In this document: positions 26,736-35,191 of the stretch, piece after piece
Layout: each line of letters opens with the position of its first letter
Numbering within the stretch: the first letter of the stretch is position 1
DNA from: Clostridiaceae bacterium
GTDB taxonomy: Bacteria; Bacillota; Clostridia; Peptostreptococcales; Peptostreptococcaceae
Direction: 5' to 3'
NCBI GenBank assembly: GCA_902362365.1
Contig: CABIVQ010000027.1
Span: 1 to 44,285 of the forward strand
DNA length: 44,285 bases
The notes under the pieces: model-generated
The model's input: the letters and a program-made list of their open reading frames with translations, nothing else
Database searches by the model: none
What the model was told of the DNA's origin: nothing
Program-made: the position numbers and the translations under genes

Positions 26736-28832
26736 CTAAACTAAATTCTTTAATATCATAGAAACTCTATTCGGTAAGGTATTTATATTCGATATATCTA
26801 GAAATTTATTATCTCCGTAAATATCTTTTATTACATCTCTATCATTTCCAATAGCGGCAACGAAAAAGTTTATACCGTTTCTTGAATATTCTGCTACAAC
26901 ATTTTGTAAATCTTTTTTAGCTAATTCATCTTTATAATTGGGCTTTGCAAGTGGTTTTCCATCACTTATTATAAATAGTACTTTAATATCAGCGTCAACA
27001 TCTAATAGCTTATCTGCTACATATTTTATAGGTACTCCATCTCTATTATTACTCTTTGGTTTTATTTGCATAATCCTATAACAATCATTCTTATCTGGAT
27101 TATCAAAATCAGAATATTCGTATATTGATACATCTTCTCTATTTGATATATCAGCTGTATCACCATAAATTCCAATTGGAATATTACATTTTTTACAAAA
27201 CTCCCATATTAAAACAGCTGTTGCACGGGCCATTTCAATACGATTATTTGCTTTCATAGAGCCCGATTCATCTATCCTTAATGCTACTGCAATTGATGGA
27301 GATTCATTTGGTGGATTTTTTTTACTAAAGTATCTAAAATCTTTTTTAGCTACATTTGAAGCATCAAACTTAGTTCCATAGTATCTATTTGTACTGTATT
27401 CTGTAGATACTTCATTTTCAAGAAATGGTAATACTTGATTTGCTAGTTGATTAGCATACTCAATATACTTTTTATTATTTCTTTTATAATTTAATTTATC
27501 ATCATAAGTAAATTCCGGTCTATGAACTTTTATTCTAATTCCTTTATGGATATCTCCATATGAAATAATCTTAGAACTACTTTTATGCTCATCTTTATAC
27601 TCTTTTATATTTCTAAGTCTCATTATTCCTTTTCCAAAAGAGTTACTATTATTAGTTATTCCATCAAATAATTCTTCATTTTCTTTATTTACATAATCAT
27701 TACTTGTACTATCTTCTTTACTAGAATTTCTTAGCTTCAAGGCATTTTTATCTCTTGCCATTGTACTTTTGTGTTGGCTATTTCCATCAGAATTAATATC
27801 CATAACGTCTTCATTTTCTGATTTAACTAACTCTTCTTCAGATTGCTCTTTAATGTCTTCTGAATTTTTTATTATACCACCTTTTGTATCTGTATTTCCA
27901 ATAGTTGATGTTGCTTCACTATTTTTGTTAAGATCTTCTTCTATTTCAATAGACGTAAATGGCATTATAATATTTTCCTCTTCTTTATATACATCATTAA
28001 AAGTTTCTAAGTATTCTTCTACTTCATCCCATAAAAGAATACATATTTTATTAATTTTATCTAATACTTGAATATGTTCTTTAGCTTCGATAGCTTCATC
28101 TATTGCTATTTTAACTTTATCAATATTTTTAATATTATAATCTACTATATCTTTAAATTCTTTAAATTTTATATAAGAGATTATTTGATTTAACAAAGCA
28201 TTAAACTTCTTATCCTCAGTAAAATCTGTTTGATAGGACTTAATACTATTAAATTGATTATCTCTTAATTTATTAAGTCCATCTATTAATCTTCCATAGT
28301 TTTCTAGATATTTATATATAGATTCTTCTACTCGGCTATCCTCTATAATATCGTATATGAAAAGTAACAAAGAACATAGCTTGCCAGATTTTTTAGGATT
28401 GCTTAAATACTTCTGAATTTTTATCATATTTTCATATAATTCTTCATCTTCAAATCCCAATTTATCCTGAAGCAATCTATTATTTAATATTGATTGTTCA
28501 TAAATTGTTCTTTTTGAAAAGTTTGTGAATATTCTATGTCCTATTTCATGAACATAGTAACCTAATATTAATTTAAGTTTATTGTCTTTTTCTTCTATTA
28601 TACTTTTTGCACCTAAGTTTATATAAATAGTATCTTTTTTTATATAAGATACATCATCAGTACTTTCATTAATAAGAAACTTTAACTTATCTTGTTCTAG
28701 CTTATATTCTTCGTATAATTTTTTAGATATACTTTTTATATATTCTTCAAACTCTTTAGATTTTAAGATGCTCTTATCTTCTAGATCTAAATTATTTTCT
28801 CTTACCAATTTTAAAATATTATTAAAATCCAT
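26736..28832 (-). CDS. HExxH and VWA domain protein (CobT-like), operon B
   Basis: A 698-aa soluble protein. HEIGH at residues 95-99 followed by FIYDIIEDSRVEESIY (about 158-173) is the zinc-site pattern of CobT-like VWA proteins, with the EDxRxE segment as likely third ligand. Residues about 290-420 are a charged, Ser/Asn-rich linker. The C-terminal VWA domain has DESGS at 521-525 and ISDGKP later. It shares its architecture with the operon A protein at 4643-6052 but differs in length, linker and sequence. Its ribosome site overlaps the stop of the ATPase gene, so it is meant to be made together with that ATPase, which is interrupted here. Confidence 0.85.
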   Translation of the reverse strand: MDFNNILKLVRENNLDLEDKSILKSKEFEEYIKSISKKLYEEYKLEQDKLKFLINESTDDVSYIKKDTIYINLGAKSIIEEKDNKLKLILGYYVHEIGHRIFTNFSKRTIYEQSILNNRLLQDKLGFEDEELYENMIKIQKYLSNPKKSGKLCSLLLFIYDIIEDSRVEESIYKYLENYGRLIDGLNKLRDNQFNSIKSYQTDFTEDKKFNALLNQIISYIKFKEFKDIVDYNIKNIDKVKIAIDEAIEAKEHIQVLDKINKICILLWDEVEEYLETFNDVYKEEENIIMPFTSIEIEEDLNKNSEATSTIGNTDTKGGIIKNSEDIKEQSEEELVKSENEDVMDINSDGNSQHKSTMARDKNALKLRNSSKEDSTSNDYVNKENEELFDGITNNSNSFGKGIMRLRNIKEYKDEHKSSSKIISYGDIHKGIRIKVHRPEFTYDDKLNYKRNNKKYIEYANQLANQVLPFLENEVSTEYSTNRYYGTKFDASNVAKKDFRYFSKKNPPNESPSIAVALRIDESGSMKANNRIEMARATAVLIWEFCKKCNIPIGIYGDTADISNREDVSIYEYSDFDNPDKNDCYRIMQIKPKSNNRDGVPIKYVADKLLDVDADIKVLFIISDGKPLAKPNYKDELAKKDLQNVVAEYSRNGINFFVAAIGNDRDVIKDIYGDNKFLDISNINTLPNRVSMILKNLV

Positions 28833-28837
28833 ATAAA

Positions 28838-30484
28838 CTACCTCCTTCTTTGGGTTTCAATAAACAAAGAAGTATTATTTTCAACGACTTCCTCCAAAAT
28901 TCTTATTTCATCAGGATTTGTAGTTATTTTATATAGCACTTTATAATACATGGACTCTCGTATATCTTCACCATTTTTTATTGCATCTACCCAGAAAAAT
29001 AATGAACGCATCCCTGCTACTCCTCGTATAGCATTTGCAGTCGCACATTCATCTAAGACTATTATTGCATCAACTAATTTTGAAACTAACTCTATACTAT
29101 CAAATTTAGTTTTCGCCATAGCTCTTTCGATCATAACTTCTCTTTCTGGTAAGTCCATTTTCTCTGAATGCTGCATTCTATCTCTTAAAGCTTCATTAAG
29201 GGGTTTACATCCAATATAATTTCTGTTAGTTGTAATTACAGCGACGAAATCAGGATGTCTATGGACGACTCCTGTTGGTAAATTTATAGTACCATCTAGT
29301 TCTAATGCTGAATTTAAAATCATTAAAACTGCAGCATCACGAATTACTGTAGGCTCTTGTATTTCTAATAAATATCCTTCTGTAAATGCTTTTACTATTT
29401 CTGAAGGGAAATATTTATATTCGATTTCTTTATCAGAATTATTATTTTCATTATCTGCAACTGGTAATATAGAACCTAATACATCTGATTTATCCATATC
29501 TGAAAAACAGGTTATCTTAGTATAAGGTAGTCCTAGATTATGTGATAATGCTTTTGCCATTTGTGTTTTACCTGAACCTGCATCACCTTATAAAAGGATG
29601 TTTGCTATTTTCATTTCACCATTATTCCAATTACGTTTTATTTCTTTGCATATTCTTATTTCTGTTTTTGAAACTCTATGAGAATCAGGTAGTTTTATAA
29701 TTTGACTTCTTTCATATTCACTTAATTCTCTAGATAAATTTAGTTTAAATTCTCCTTGTTCTATTTTTAAGTTTTCTATTTGTTTTTTACTTTCTTTTAT
29801 TTCTTTAACAATTTCAAATTTACCAGTTAGTAATTTTGTATATGCTATTTTTTTATTATCTATATCTTCTTTATTTATCTTTTCTAAAGGCTCACCTTCT
29901 GCTATAAGAAGCTTTAAATCATCCTTTAATATTCTACGATATACATTATCACAAAAAGTTGCCATTAACTTAATTGCTACATCATCTAAATCTTTTGTTT
30001 CTTCCCTATAAAGTTTATATTCATTAAATAAACTTATAGCTTCATTATCCTCCAATATTAGAGGCATCATAGCTAAAAATAGTATGCTTCCTTTTTCCTT
30101 ATTAGAACTTCTTGGACCTCTTAATTTATATTCATTACATATATTGTTTTTAATATTATAATTACAAGCCAAACATTTTCCACTTACTTTATTATAAAAT
30201 AAAATTTGTATTATATCTTCACTTTTACTTTGAAGTTCCACACATATACTATCTTCAATTGTTCCAATAGCTCCAACATAACTTCTATTATCAAGTAAAT
30301 CTATATATTTATGTGTAGCTTCTATAATTGAATCAATTAATATTGATTGTCCTTTTCCAAATCCTCCATCTGGAGAATATTTACTTGAAGTATTAACATT
30401 TTTACTACTTAAAGTATCAAATAGTTTTTCCTCAAGCTTATACTCTCTTCCCCAGAGTGAAGATATGCTGCTTATTTTTCTCAT
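28838..30484 (-). pseudogene. MoxR-type AAA+ ATPase with N-terminal extension, in-frame TAA, operon B
   Basis: Reading through one TAA (29588-29590) gives a 548-residue protein. Residues 1-225 are an unrecognised domain with three Cys (KCLACNYNIKNNIC), about 230-260 look coiled-coil, and the AAA+ part begins near 270. The stop is codon 299, directly before Walker A GDAGSGKT. The Walker B segment is unusual (GYLLEIQEPT, Glu where Asp is normal); ITTNRNY is sensor 1 and LRDRMQ the arginine finger. Both sides are in frame and well preserved, with no other damage. The 3' part has an ATG after Walker A, which would make an ATPase without its nucleotide loop. Confidence 0.85.
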
Positions 30485-30506
30485 AAATATTCTCCTACTT
30501 TTAATT

Positions 30507-30953
30507 TTAATATCCTAATTCTTCTAGTATTTCTGAAAGTACTCTAAATCTTTCGCCTAATAATTCACCTTGCTTATTAAACTCATCTGCTAAAGTGATT
30601 ATATCTTTATCTAAATTTTCATTATCTGTATTTATTTCAATATTCATAGCATCACCTTGAAGACCCACTCTACTTATAGTTAAGTTATTTTCATCATAAA
30701 ATTTAGGCATTCTATATGCTTCCTTAAAATATAAGCTCGCTTCACACAGTAAAATAGCCATATCTATAATTCTATTTACAGGTATTTCATCAAATTTACC
30801 ATCTAATTTTGAAAGCTTTGCTATTATTTCTAATCTATTGTTCTCTGAATTCTTCTTAACACCTATATCTACTTTTTCTATATCGGAGTTAGGCGCTCTA
30901 TATCCATCTACATTTTTATAATTTTCACATTTTATAATTGATTTAAATTCCAT
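30507..30953 (-). CDS. DUF6530-like protein, operon B
   Basis: A 148-aa soluble protein. Recognisable stretches are CENYKNVDGYRAPNSD near the start, RIIDMAILLCEASLYFKEAY in the middle, SRVGLQGDAMNIEI and the end RFRVLSEILEELGY. This is the pattern I associate with DUF6530. Function unknown. It begins two bases after the GIY-YIG gene and is followed by the AAA+ gene after 22 bases, so it may be a partner or substrate of the AAA+/VWA pair. Confidence 0.65.
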   Translation of the reverse strand: MEFKSIIKCENYKNVDGYRAPNSDIEKVDIGVKKNSENNRLEIIAKLSKLDGKFDEIPVNRIIDMAILLCEASLYFKEAYRMPKFYDENNLTISRVGLQGDAMNIEINTDNENLDKDIITLADEFNKQGELLGERFRVLSEILEELGY

Positions 30954-30955
30954 TT

Positions 30956-31307
30956 TTATATTTCCTCCACATTTTCTTCTGTAAATCTATCCTTACACAT
31001 TTCTCTTAATATTATTAAATCTTCGCTATAATCAACCTTACTTTCATCTTTGTCATAAGGTAATACTTCTACTGTTGCTATTTCAAAGTTTTCTTCTTTA
31101 TTTTCATTCCAATCTTTTTTGCAATTTTTTACATTTATGGTTGTTAGTTTTTAATTTGAATCTATCACCATTTATAGTTGCTTTTATATTTTTGTCACAA
31201 CCTAAATAAACTGTATTTGTTTTTTTAGATTTAAACATATATACACCCATCTCTGGTTTCATTTCTTTAAATTGTTGTAGTAATTCTTTTTTTCTTTGTC
31301 TATCCAT
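30956..31307 (-). pseudogene. GIY-YIG nuclease-like protein with one-base frameshift, operon B
   Basis: The first frame carries the GIY-YIG core (EMGVYMFKSKKTNTVYLGC, then NGDRFKLKTNNH). After LQK it goes out of register at an AAAAAA run near 31126; in the next frame it goes on with DWNENKEENFEIATVEVLPY and ends at 30956 with VEEI. With one A fewer the protein has 116 residues, the usual length of this small family. The start at 31307 follows TAGGAG. Members lack known substrates; they may be nucleases or only nucleic-acid-binding. First gene of operon B. Confidence 0.75.
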
Positions 31308-31351
31308 AACTAATCTCCTATCTATTATTTGTCCTTTATTCAATTTAATGT

Positions 31352-31383
31352 TTTATAATACATTTACACAGATGTGTTGTCGC
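31352..31383 (-). promoter_or_regulatory. Candidate operon B promoter with operator-like repeat
   Basis: On the minus strand a TATTAT box (about 31355-31360) stands 17 bases after GCGACA, a weak -35 box. The spacer contains ACACA-N2-TGTGT (31366-31377), an inverted repeat placed where a repressor would block the promoter. Confidence 0.4.
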
Positions 31384-31420
31384 TATACGTATTAATTTAT
31401 ATTATTTTAAACTACTAAAC

Positions 31421-31461
31421 AATAAACGCTCCGTAGAGTTGAACTCTACGGAGCGTTTATT
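31421..31461. repeat. 41-base near-perfect palindrome between divergent genes
   Basis: Arms of 20 bases (31421-31440 and 31442-31461) are exact reverse complements around a single G. The core CGCTCCGTAGAG is GC-rich compared with its surroundings. It lies between operon B and the divergent acetyltransferase gene. No clear T run follows on either strand. It might be a terminator left from a lost gene, a transcript-leader hairpin for the acetyltransferase, or the trace of a small mobile element. Confidence 0.7.
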
Positions 31462-31575
31462 ATCAAGAATAAAAACTTTTAGTATACTTATTGATAAATT
31501 CTTAAAAATATAACTATTCTAAATAAGATATTTTTAATTTTCTAATCATCAGATATGTAAGAAGGAGGAGATAAT

Positions 31576-32238
31576 ATGTTAAATACAAAATTTAATAAAA
31601 TCAATTTAAATGAATGGAATCGATCACAATATTTTTATTATTTTACTAAAATGTTGCCTACAGGATATAGTATCACTGTAAATATTGATATTACTAATAC
31701 TTATAATATGATAAAACAAGATAATAAAAAATTTTTTCCAGCTTATTTATATATAAGCTCAAGAGTAATATCAGAATATAAAGAGTTTAGGATTGCATAT
31801 TTAGATAATAAACTAGGTTATTACGAAGTTTTACATCCGTCATATTCTGCTTTTCATAAAGATGATGGCACTATTTCAACTATATGGACAGAGTATAATC
31901 CTAATTTCGAAATTTTCTACAGCAATTATATGGATGATCAAAATAAGTATGCTAATAATCATGGTATAATGGCAAAGCCTGAAATGCCTCCTAAAAATAG
32001 CTGTATTATAGGTATGTTACCTTGGATAAAATTTTCTAGCTATACTCCTGTACCATATTCCCCTATTAATAGCTTTTTTCCTGTACTTCAAGCAGGAAAG
32101 TTTTTTGAGAAAGATGGTAGAAAAATGATGCCTCTTTCTATTACAGTTCATCATGCAGTTGCCGATGGATATCATGTAGGAATGTTCTTAGAGAGGTTCC
32201 AAGATTATACTAGTTATCCTGAAAAGTGGATGAAATAA
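31576..32238 (+). CDS. Chloramphenicol acetyltransferase (CatA-like)
   Basis: A 220-aa enzyme of the trimeric CAT family, which acetylates the 3-hydroxyl of chloramphenicol. The N-terminal NLNEWNRSQYFYYF-like segment, PYSPINSFFPVLQAG and the active site HHAVADGYH (residues 192-200) are visible. Classical CatA has Cys and Phe in HHAVCDGFH; here they are Ala and Tyr, so this may be one of the CAT-like variants of unproven drug specificity. A strong GGAGGAG site precedes ATG. A promoter (TTGATA, 18 bases, TATTCT) may lie at about 31490-31520. Confidence 0.85.
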   Translation: MLNTKFNKINLNEWNRSQYFYYFTKMLPTGYSITVNIDITNTYNMIKQDNKKFFPAYLYISSRVISEYKEFRIAYLDNKLGYYEVLHPSYSAFHKDDGTISTIWTEYNPNFEIFYSNYMDDQNKYANNHGIMAKPEMPPKNSCIIGMLPWIKFSSYTPVPYSPINSFFPVLQAGKFFEKDGRKMMPLSITVHHAVADGYHVGMFLERFQDYTSYPEKWMK

Positions 32239-32305
32239 ACATAATATAATAAAATGGATTGATTTGTTAATCAATACCTTTTATTATAAACTATTGTATT
32301 TGTAT

Positions 32306-32461
32306 TTATAAATTGACCATGTTTTTTGTGTTTTTTCCATATTGAATTGCAAATTTTGGGCATCTATGTAAACATCCAAGACAAAGTGTACATTCATCTT
32401 TTATCCAAACTGGCTTTTTATCTTGCATTTGTATTGCTTTAACTGGGCATTTTTTTCGCAT
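32306..32461 (-). pseudogene. 4Fe-4S ferredoxin C-terminal remnant (EFR1-like)
   Basis: The frame reads CPVKAIQM, then WIKDECTLCLGCLHRCPKFA and IQYG, with a natural end at 32306. This is the second cluster (C-x2-C-x2-C-x3-CP) of a two-cluster ferredoxin domain as in EFR1-family flavodoxin-ferredoxin proteins. The first cluster retains only its last Cys-Pro. The upstream flavodoxin part is gone, replaced by the gene at 32439-32768 at a run of seven A. Confidence 0.7.
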
Positions 32462-32768
32462 AGGTTGGTGTAATAAAACCAATATGCTCTTTATCGTCTA
32501 TATCAAAAAAAATTTCAATTAATATTCCATCCATCTGATTTACATGAATTATTGCTCTAAGCTTATTGCTATTATCCAAGAAATCGTACATACGATTAAA
32601 TATTTCAAATAACCTATCTTCCGCTTCTATTTCTGGATAATCATCAAAATGAATTTCTTCTCGTAAAAGTTCCCAGCAATAATTTAGCAAATCAAACATA
32701 GTACTACTAAATGTACCGAGTATTCGTTTAGCAAATTTATTTGTTTTCTTTTTTAAATCATATTTCAT
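32439..32768 (-). CDS. Hypothetical protein fused out of frame to the ferredoxin remnant
   Basis: A 109-aa soluble protein, basic at the N-terminus, then helical (STMFDLLNYCWELLREEIHF), then a beta-rich end (GILIEIFFDIDDKEHIGFIT). I do not recognise the family. The last three residues lie beyond an A7 run; one A fewer would join it in frame to the ferredoxin piece. So it is either a complete small protein with an accidental tail, or the 5' part of a chimeric gene. GGAGC-type site before ATG is weak. Confidence 0.4.
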   Translation of the reverse strand: MKYDLKKKTNKFAKRILGTFSSTMFDLLNYCWELLREEIHFDDYPEIEAEDRLFEIFNRMYDFLDNSNKLRAIIHVNQMDGILIEIFFDIDDKEHIGFITPTYAKKMPS

Positions 32769-33233
32769 TAAAAGTGCTCCTTATATACTTGTATATTTTT
32801 AGACACTTATTAAAGTCTGTCTTCTACTTTATGCTCTTCTATCAATATATTTTGTGAAGTACTAAAAAATATATTGTTTTTTATTCTATATAAATAAAAA
32901 AACTGTAGTCTCACTTTGATGCAGTTCTTTATTATTTATTAAATTTAAATAAGCTAGTTAGAGTGGCTCATTCCTCACTCTAACTAGCTATAAAAACATA
33001 CTTTATACAGTTCTTAATACTTTTAATTTCTTTCACATCAAACTTAATTTTTACTTTATATTAAATAAGTAGAAAGTTAATCCATCAAAGTCTTCAACTT
33101 CTTGTTCTATGATTGTGTTACCTGATTAATGTGTATTACATTAGGTACAAAAAACCATAAACAAACGATTAATTTTGTATCTAAATTTAGTAAAAAATAG
33201 GGATATTCTATTAGTTATATATCACAAAGTTAA
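32769..33233. other. Intergenic region with a hairpin and possible gene tail
   Basis: About 465 bases without an intact gene. It holds the 14-bp hairpin at 32952-32989. On the minus strand at about 33059-33120 a short frame reads IIEQEVEDFDGLTFYLF and could be the tail of a lost gene, but it is too short to name. Confidence 0.35.
32952..32989. terminator. Hairpin, possible terminator of the sigma/DUF4179 operon
   Basis: Perfect 14-bp arms, AGCTAGTTAGAGTG and its complement, with a ten-base loop. It lies about 245 bases after the DUF4179 stop. The following bases are AT-rich but without a clean T run. Confidence 0.5.
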
Positions 33234-34373
33234 CTAATCTAACATAACTCTAAAACTAGATAAAGGCTTATAATCTTCTCCTTCAACAGGAATATTTTCA
33301 TAGACAAAAATATCTATATATTTAGGAGTTTCACCAATATTAATTAATTCATTTATTTGAGTATACATTTTATTTGCCCCCTCTTGAGCTACGGTCATTT
33401 CTAGTTCTCTTCCTTTATCATCATAAACTATTATAAAGTTATCATGAGTATTACCTAGTGATGGCTGGAAAGGAAGTTCCATTTTTAACTCAGCATAAGT
33501 TTTAGATATCCCTATACTTTTTAATGTATAATCTCCATCTTTTTTATTAACTTCTATATCCTTTTTACCATCATCTATAGATTTTATATTAAAATTAAAT
33601 GCCCACTTACCTTCAATATCATCATTATATCTATATTTATTGTCTGGAATATCAAAGGTTATTTTAAAGTTAGTCTCATCTATATCATTTGTAGGATCAA
33701 GTTCTATTAGGTTACTAAGACTTAAGGTGTACTCATCTATATATTCTACAACTCCTGAAGACCAAGAGTAACCATCTAGTTTAATTCCATTCATATACAT
33801 TTTTACATTGTCCATATCCATATATAACACTCCATCCTCATAAGGAGAATCATATATTGATTTTTTAAACTTACTTTCCTTAAATGGCACATCTGTTTTT
33901 AATGTCATATCTAGATATATTTTCTTTTTATCATACATAACTTTATCTATGGTAATATCTAAACCTTCACTTTTGCTTGACAGATTAACTGGAGTTGCAA
34001 TAAGTTTACTTTTTTTATACTCTTCCTTTTCTTCTTCTAATTCAGGATAAAGCTCCGGGCTATACTCGACACTTCCATCATCTTCTATAGACTCCTTTAA
34101 TTTATCTAACATAGTCTCAAATTCAGGAAGTCTTCTTATAATGTTATCCGCTAAAGAAGGATTAAACACTCCAATTCCTATGATTACAATACTTATTGAT
34201 GCAGCTGCTGATATTATTGTCTTAGTTCTATTTTTTCTTTTATTCATTCTATCTGATGATTTTAATCTCTCTTGCATTTTTCCTTTTAAATCTTCCTTAT
34301 TGTAAGTACCATCTTCTTCATACTTATCAATATCGATATTTATCTTATTAAGAATCTTAAATTTATCTATCAT
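33234..34373 (-). CDS. DUF4179 domain protein, probable anti-sigma factor
   Basis: A 379-aa single-pass membrane protein. Residues 1-50 are cytoplasmic and basic, about 51-70 a membrane helix (TIISAAASISIVIIGIGVF), and the rest is an outside domain with DUF4179 (SLADNIIRRLPEFETML) followed by a beta-rich part that resembles the DUF5643 type. It starts four bases after the sigma gene. Proteins so placed bind the sigma factor inside the cell and release it on an outside signal. Confidence 0.82.
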   Translation of the reverse strand: MIDKFKILNKINIDIDKYEEDGTYNKEDLKGKMQERLKSSDRMNKRKNRTKTIISAAASISIVIIGIGVFNPSLADNIIRRLPEFETMLDKLKESIEDDGSVEYSPELYPELEEEKEEYKKSKLIATPVNLSSKSEGLDITIDKVMYDKKKIYLDMTLKTDVPFKESKFKKSIYDSPYEDGVLYMDMDNVKMYMNGIKLDGYSWSSGVVEYIDEYTLSLSNLIELDPTNDIDETNFKITFDIPDNKYRYNDDIEGKWAFNFNIKSIDDGKKDIEVNKKDGDYTLKSIGISKTYAELKMELPFQPSLGNTHDNFIIVYDDKGRELEMTVAQEGANKMYTQINELINIGETPKYIDIFVYENIPVEGEDYKPLSSFRVMLD

Positions 34374-34377
34374 AGCT

Positions 34378-34908
34378 TTACTCTCCTACTTCCTTAAAAA
34401 TTTTTTTCCTAATTTTCTTTCTGCCTCTAGATAATCTACTATGTAAATTTGATATAGTAGTACCCCTACTTTCAGCTATCTCTTCCAGTCTATCTCCTTT
34501 TAAATAGTATCTAGTAAATAGCTCTCTGTCCTTAGAGTTTAGAAAACTTAAAATTTCTTCTATTTCTTCTTTTATCTCTAGTTGTATTAAATTATCATCC
34601 ATATAAGAAATGTCCGAGTCTATTTCTAAATCTATTTTAGAAATGTATTTTCTTTTGTAGTCAATTGCTTTATATTTTGCTATTGCACAAATCCAGTTTT
34701 TAAAATTATTTTGCTTACTATCAAATCCTTCTATATTCTCCCATATTAAGAAAAGAACATCACTTATACATTCTTCTTCATAAATTTGTAAAGGATTTAT
34801 ATGTGTTTTAATTACAGATGTTAATAGGCCACTATAATTGTCTATTAAAATCTCCATCCCCTTTTGATTACACCTTTTTATATATTTTACTATCAATTTA
34901 TCTTTCAA
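34378..34908 (-). CDS. ECF-type RNA polymerase sigma factor
   Basis: A 176-aa sigma-70 family factor with only regions 2 and 4. Region 2 is visible in YEEECISDVLFLIWENIEGF and FKNWICAIAKYKAIDYKRKY; region 4 in LKGDRLEEIAESRGTTISNL and HSRLSRGRKKIRKKI. It starts with TTG at 34908, eight bases after GGGAGG. With the DUF4179 partner it forms a sigma/anti-sigma switch, probably for envelope stress. Two palindromes lie directly before it. Confidence 0.9.
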   Translation of the reverse strand: MKDKLIVKYIKRCNQKGMEILIDNYSGLLTSVIKTHINPLQIYEEECISDVLFLIWENIEGFDSKQNNFKNWICAIAKYKAIDYKRKYISKIDLEIDSDISYMDDNLIQLEIKEEIEEILSFLNSKDRELFTRYYLKGDRLEEIAESRGTTISNLHSRLSRGRKKIRKKIFKEVGE

Positions 34909-34921
34909 GTTGATACCTCCC

Positions 34922-34937
34922 TGTAAAAGCTTTTACA
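34922..34937. promoter_or_regulatory. Perfect 16-bp palindrome before the sigma gene
   Basis: TGTAAAAGCTTTTACA, 13 bases upstream of the TTG start, overlapping the ribosome-site region. It could be an operator or an mRNA hairpin that limits translation. Confidence 0.55.
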
Positions 34938-34944
34938 ATAGTTA

Positions 34945-34962
34945 ATACGAAACTTTTCGTAT
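34945..34962. promoter_or_regulatory. 8-bp inverted repeat before the sigma gene
   Basis: ATACGAAA-N2-TTTCGTAT. The half-site includes a GAAA/CGTA pattern like those found in ECF-type promoters, so it may be part of an autoregulated promoter. Confidence 0.45.
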
Positions 34963-35005
34963 AAAACTGACAAAAATAATAAATAATTTTTCAAAAACTA
35001 AAAAT

Positions 35006-35053
35006 AAAGCTGTAATAAAATAACTGATATTTAAGTTATTTTGTAACAGCTTT
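35006..35053. terminator. Terminator-like hairpin between divergent genes
   Basis: Long stem: AAAGCTGT (35006-35013) with its complement, then AAAATAACT with its complement, loop of eight bases; five T follow on the plus strand. It lies between the sigma gene (minus) and the LytTR remnant (plus), where no gene ends, which suggests that a gene was lost here. Confidence 0.6.
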
Positions 35054-35191
35054 TTATACATAAAATACACTAAAATTTATAAAAGCATATTAACCCTACT
35101 AAAATACATTTTAAAGGTATATTCATTGCTAACAAAATCATAAAAACATATACTTATATTAAAATAAGGCTTTATTTAAAGGAGTGTGTTT

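Noticed and set aside
33059..33120. Possible gene tail before the 32952 hairpin
   Set aside because: About 20 residues only, with no recognisable motif; noted under the intergenic entry.
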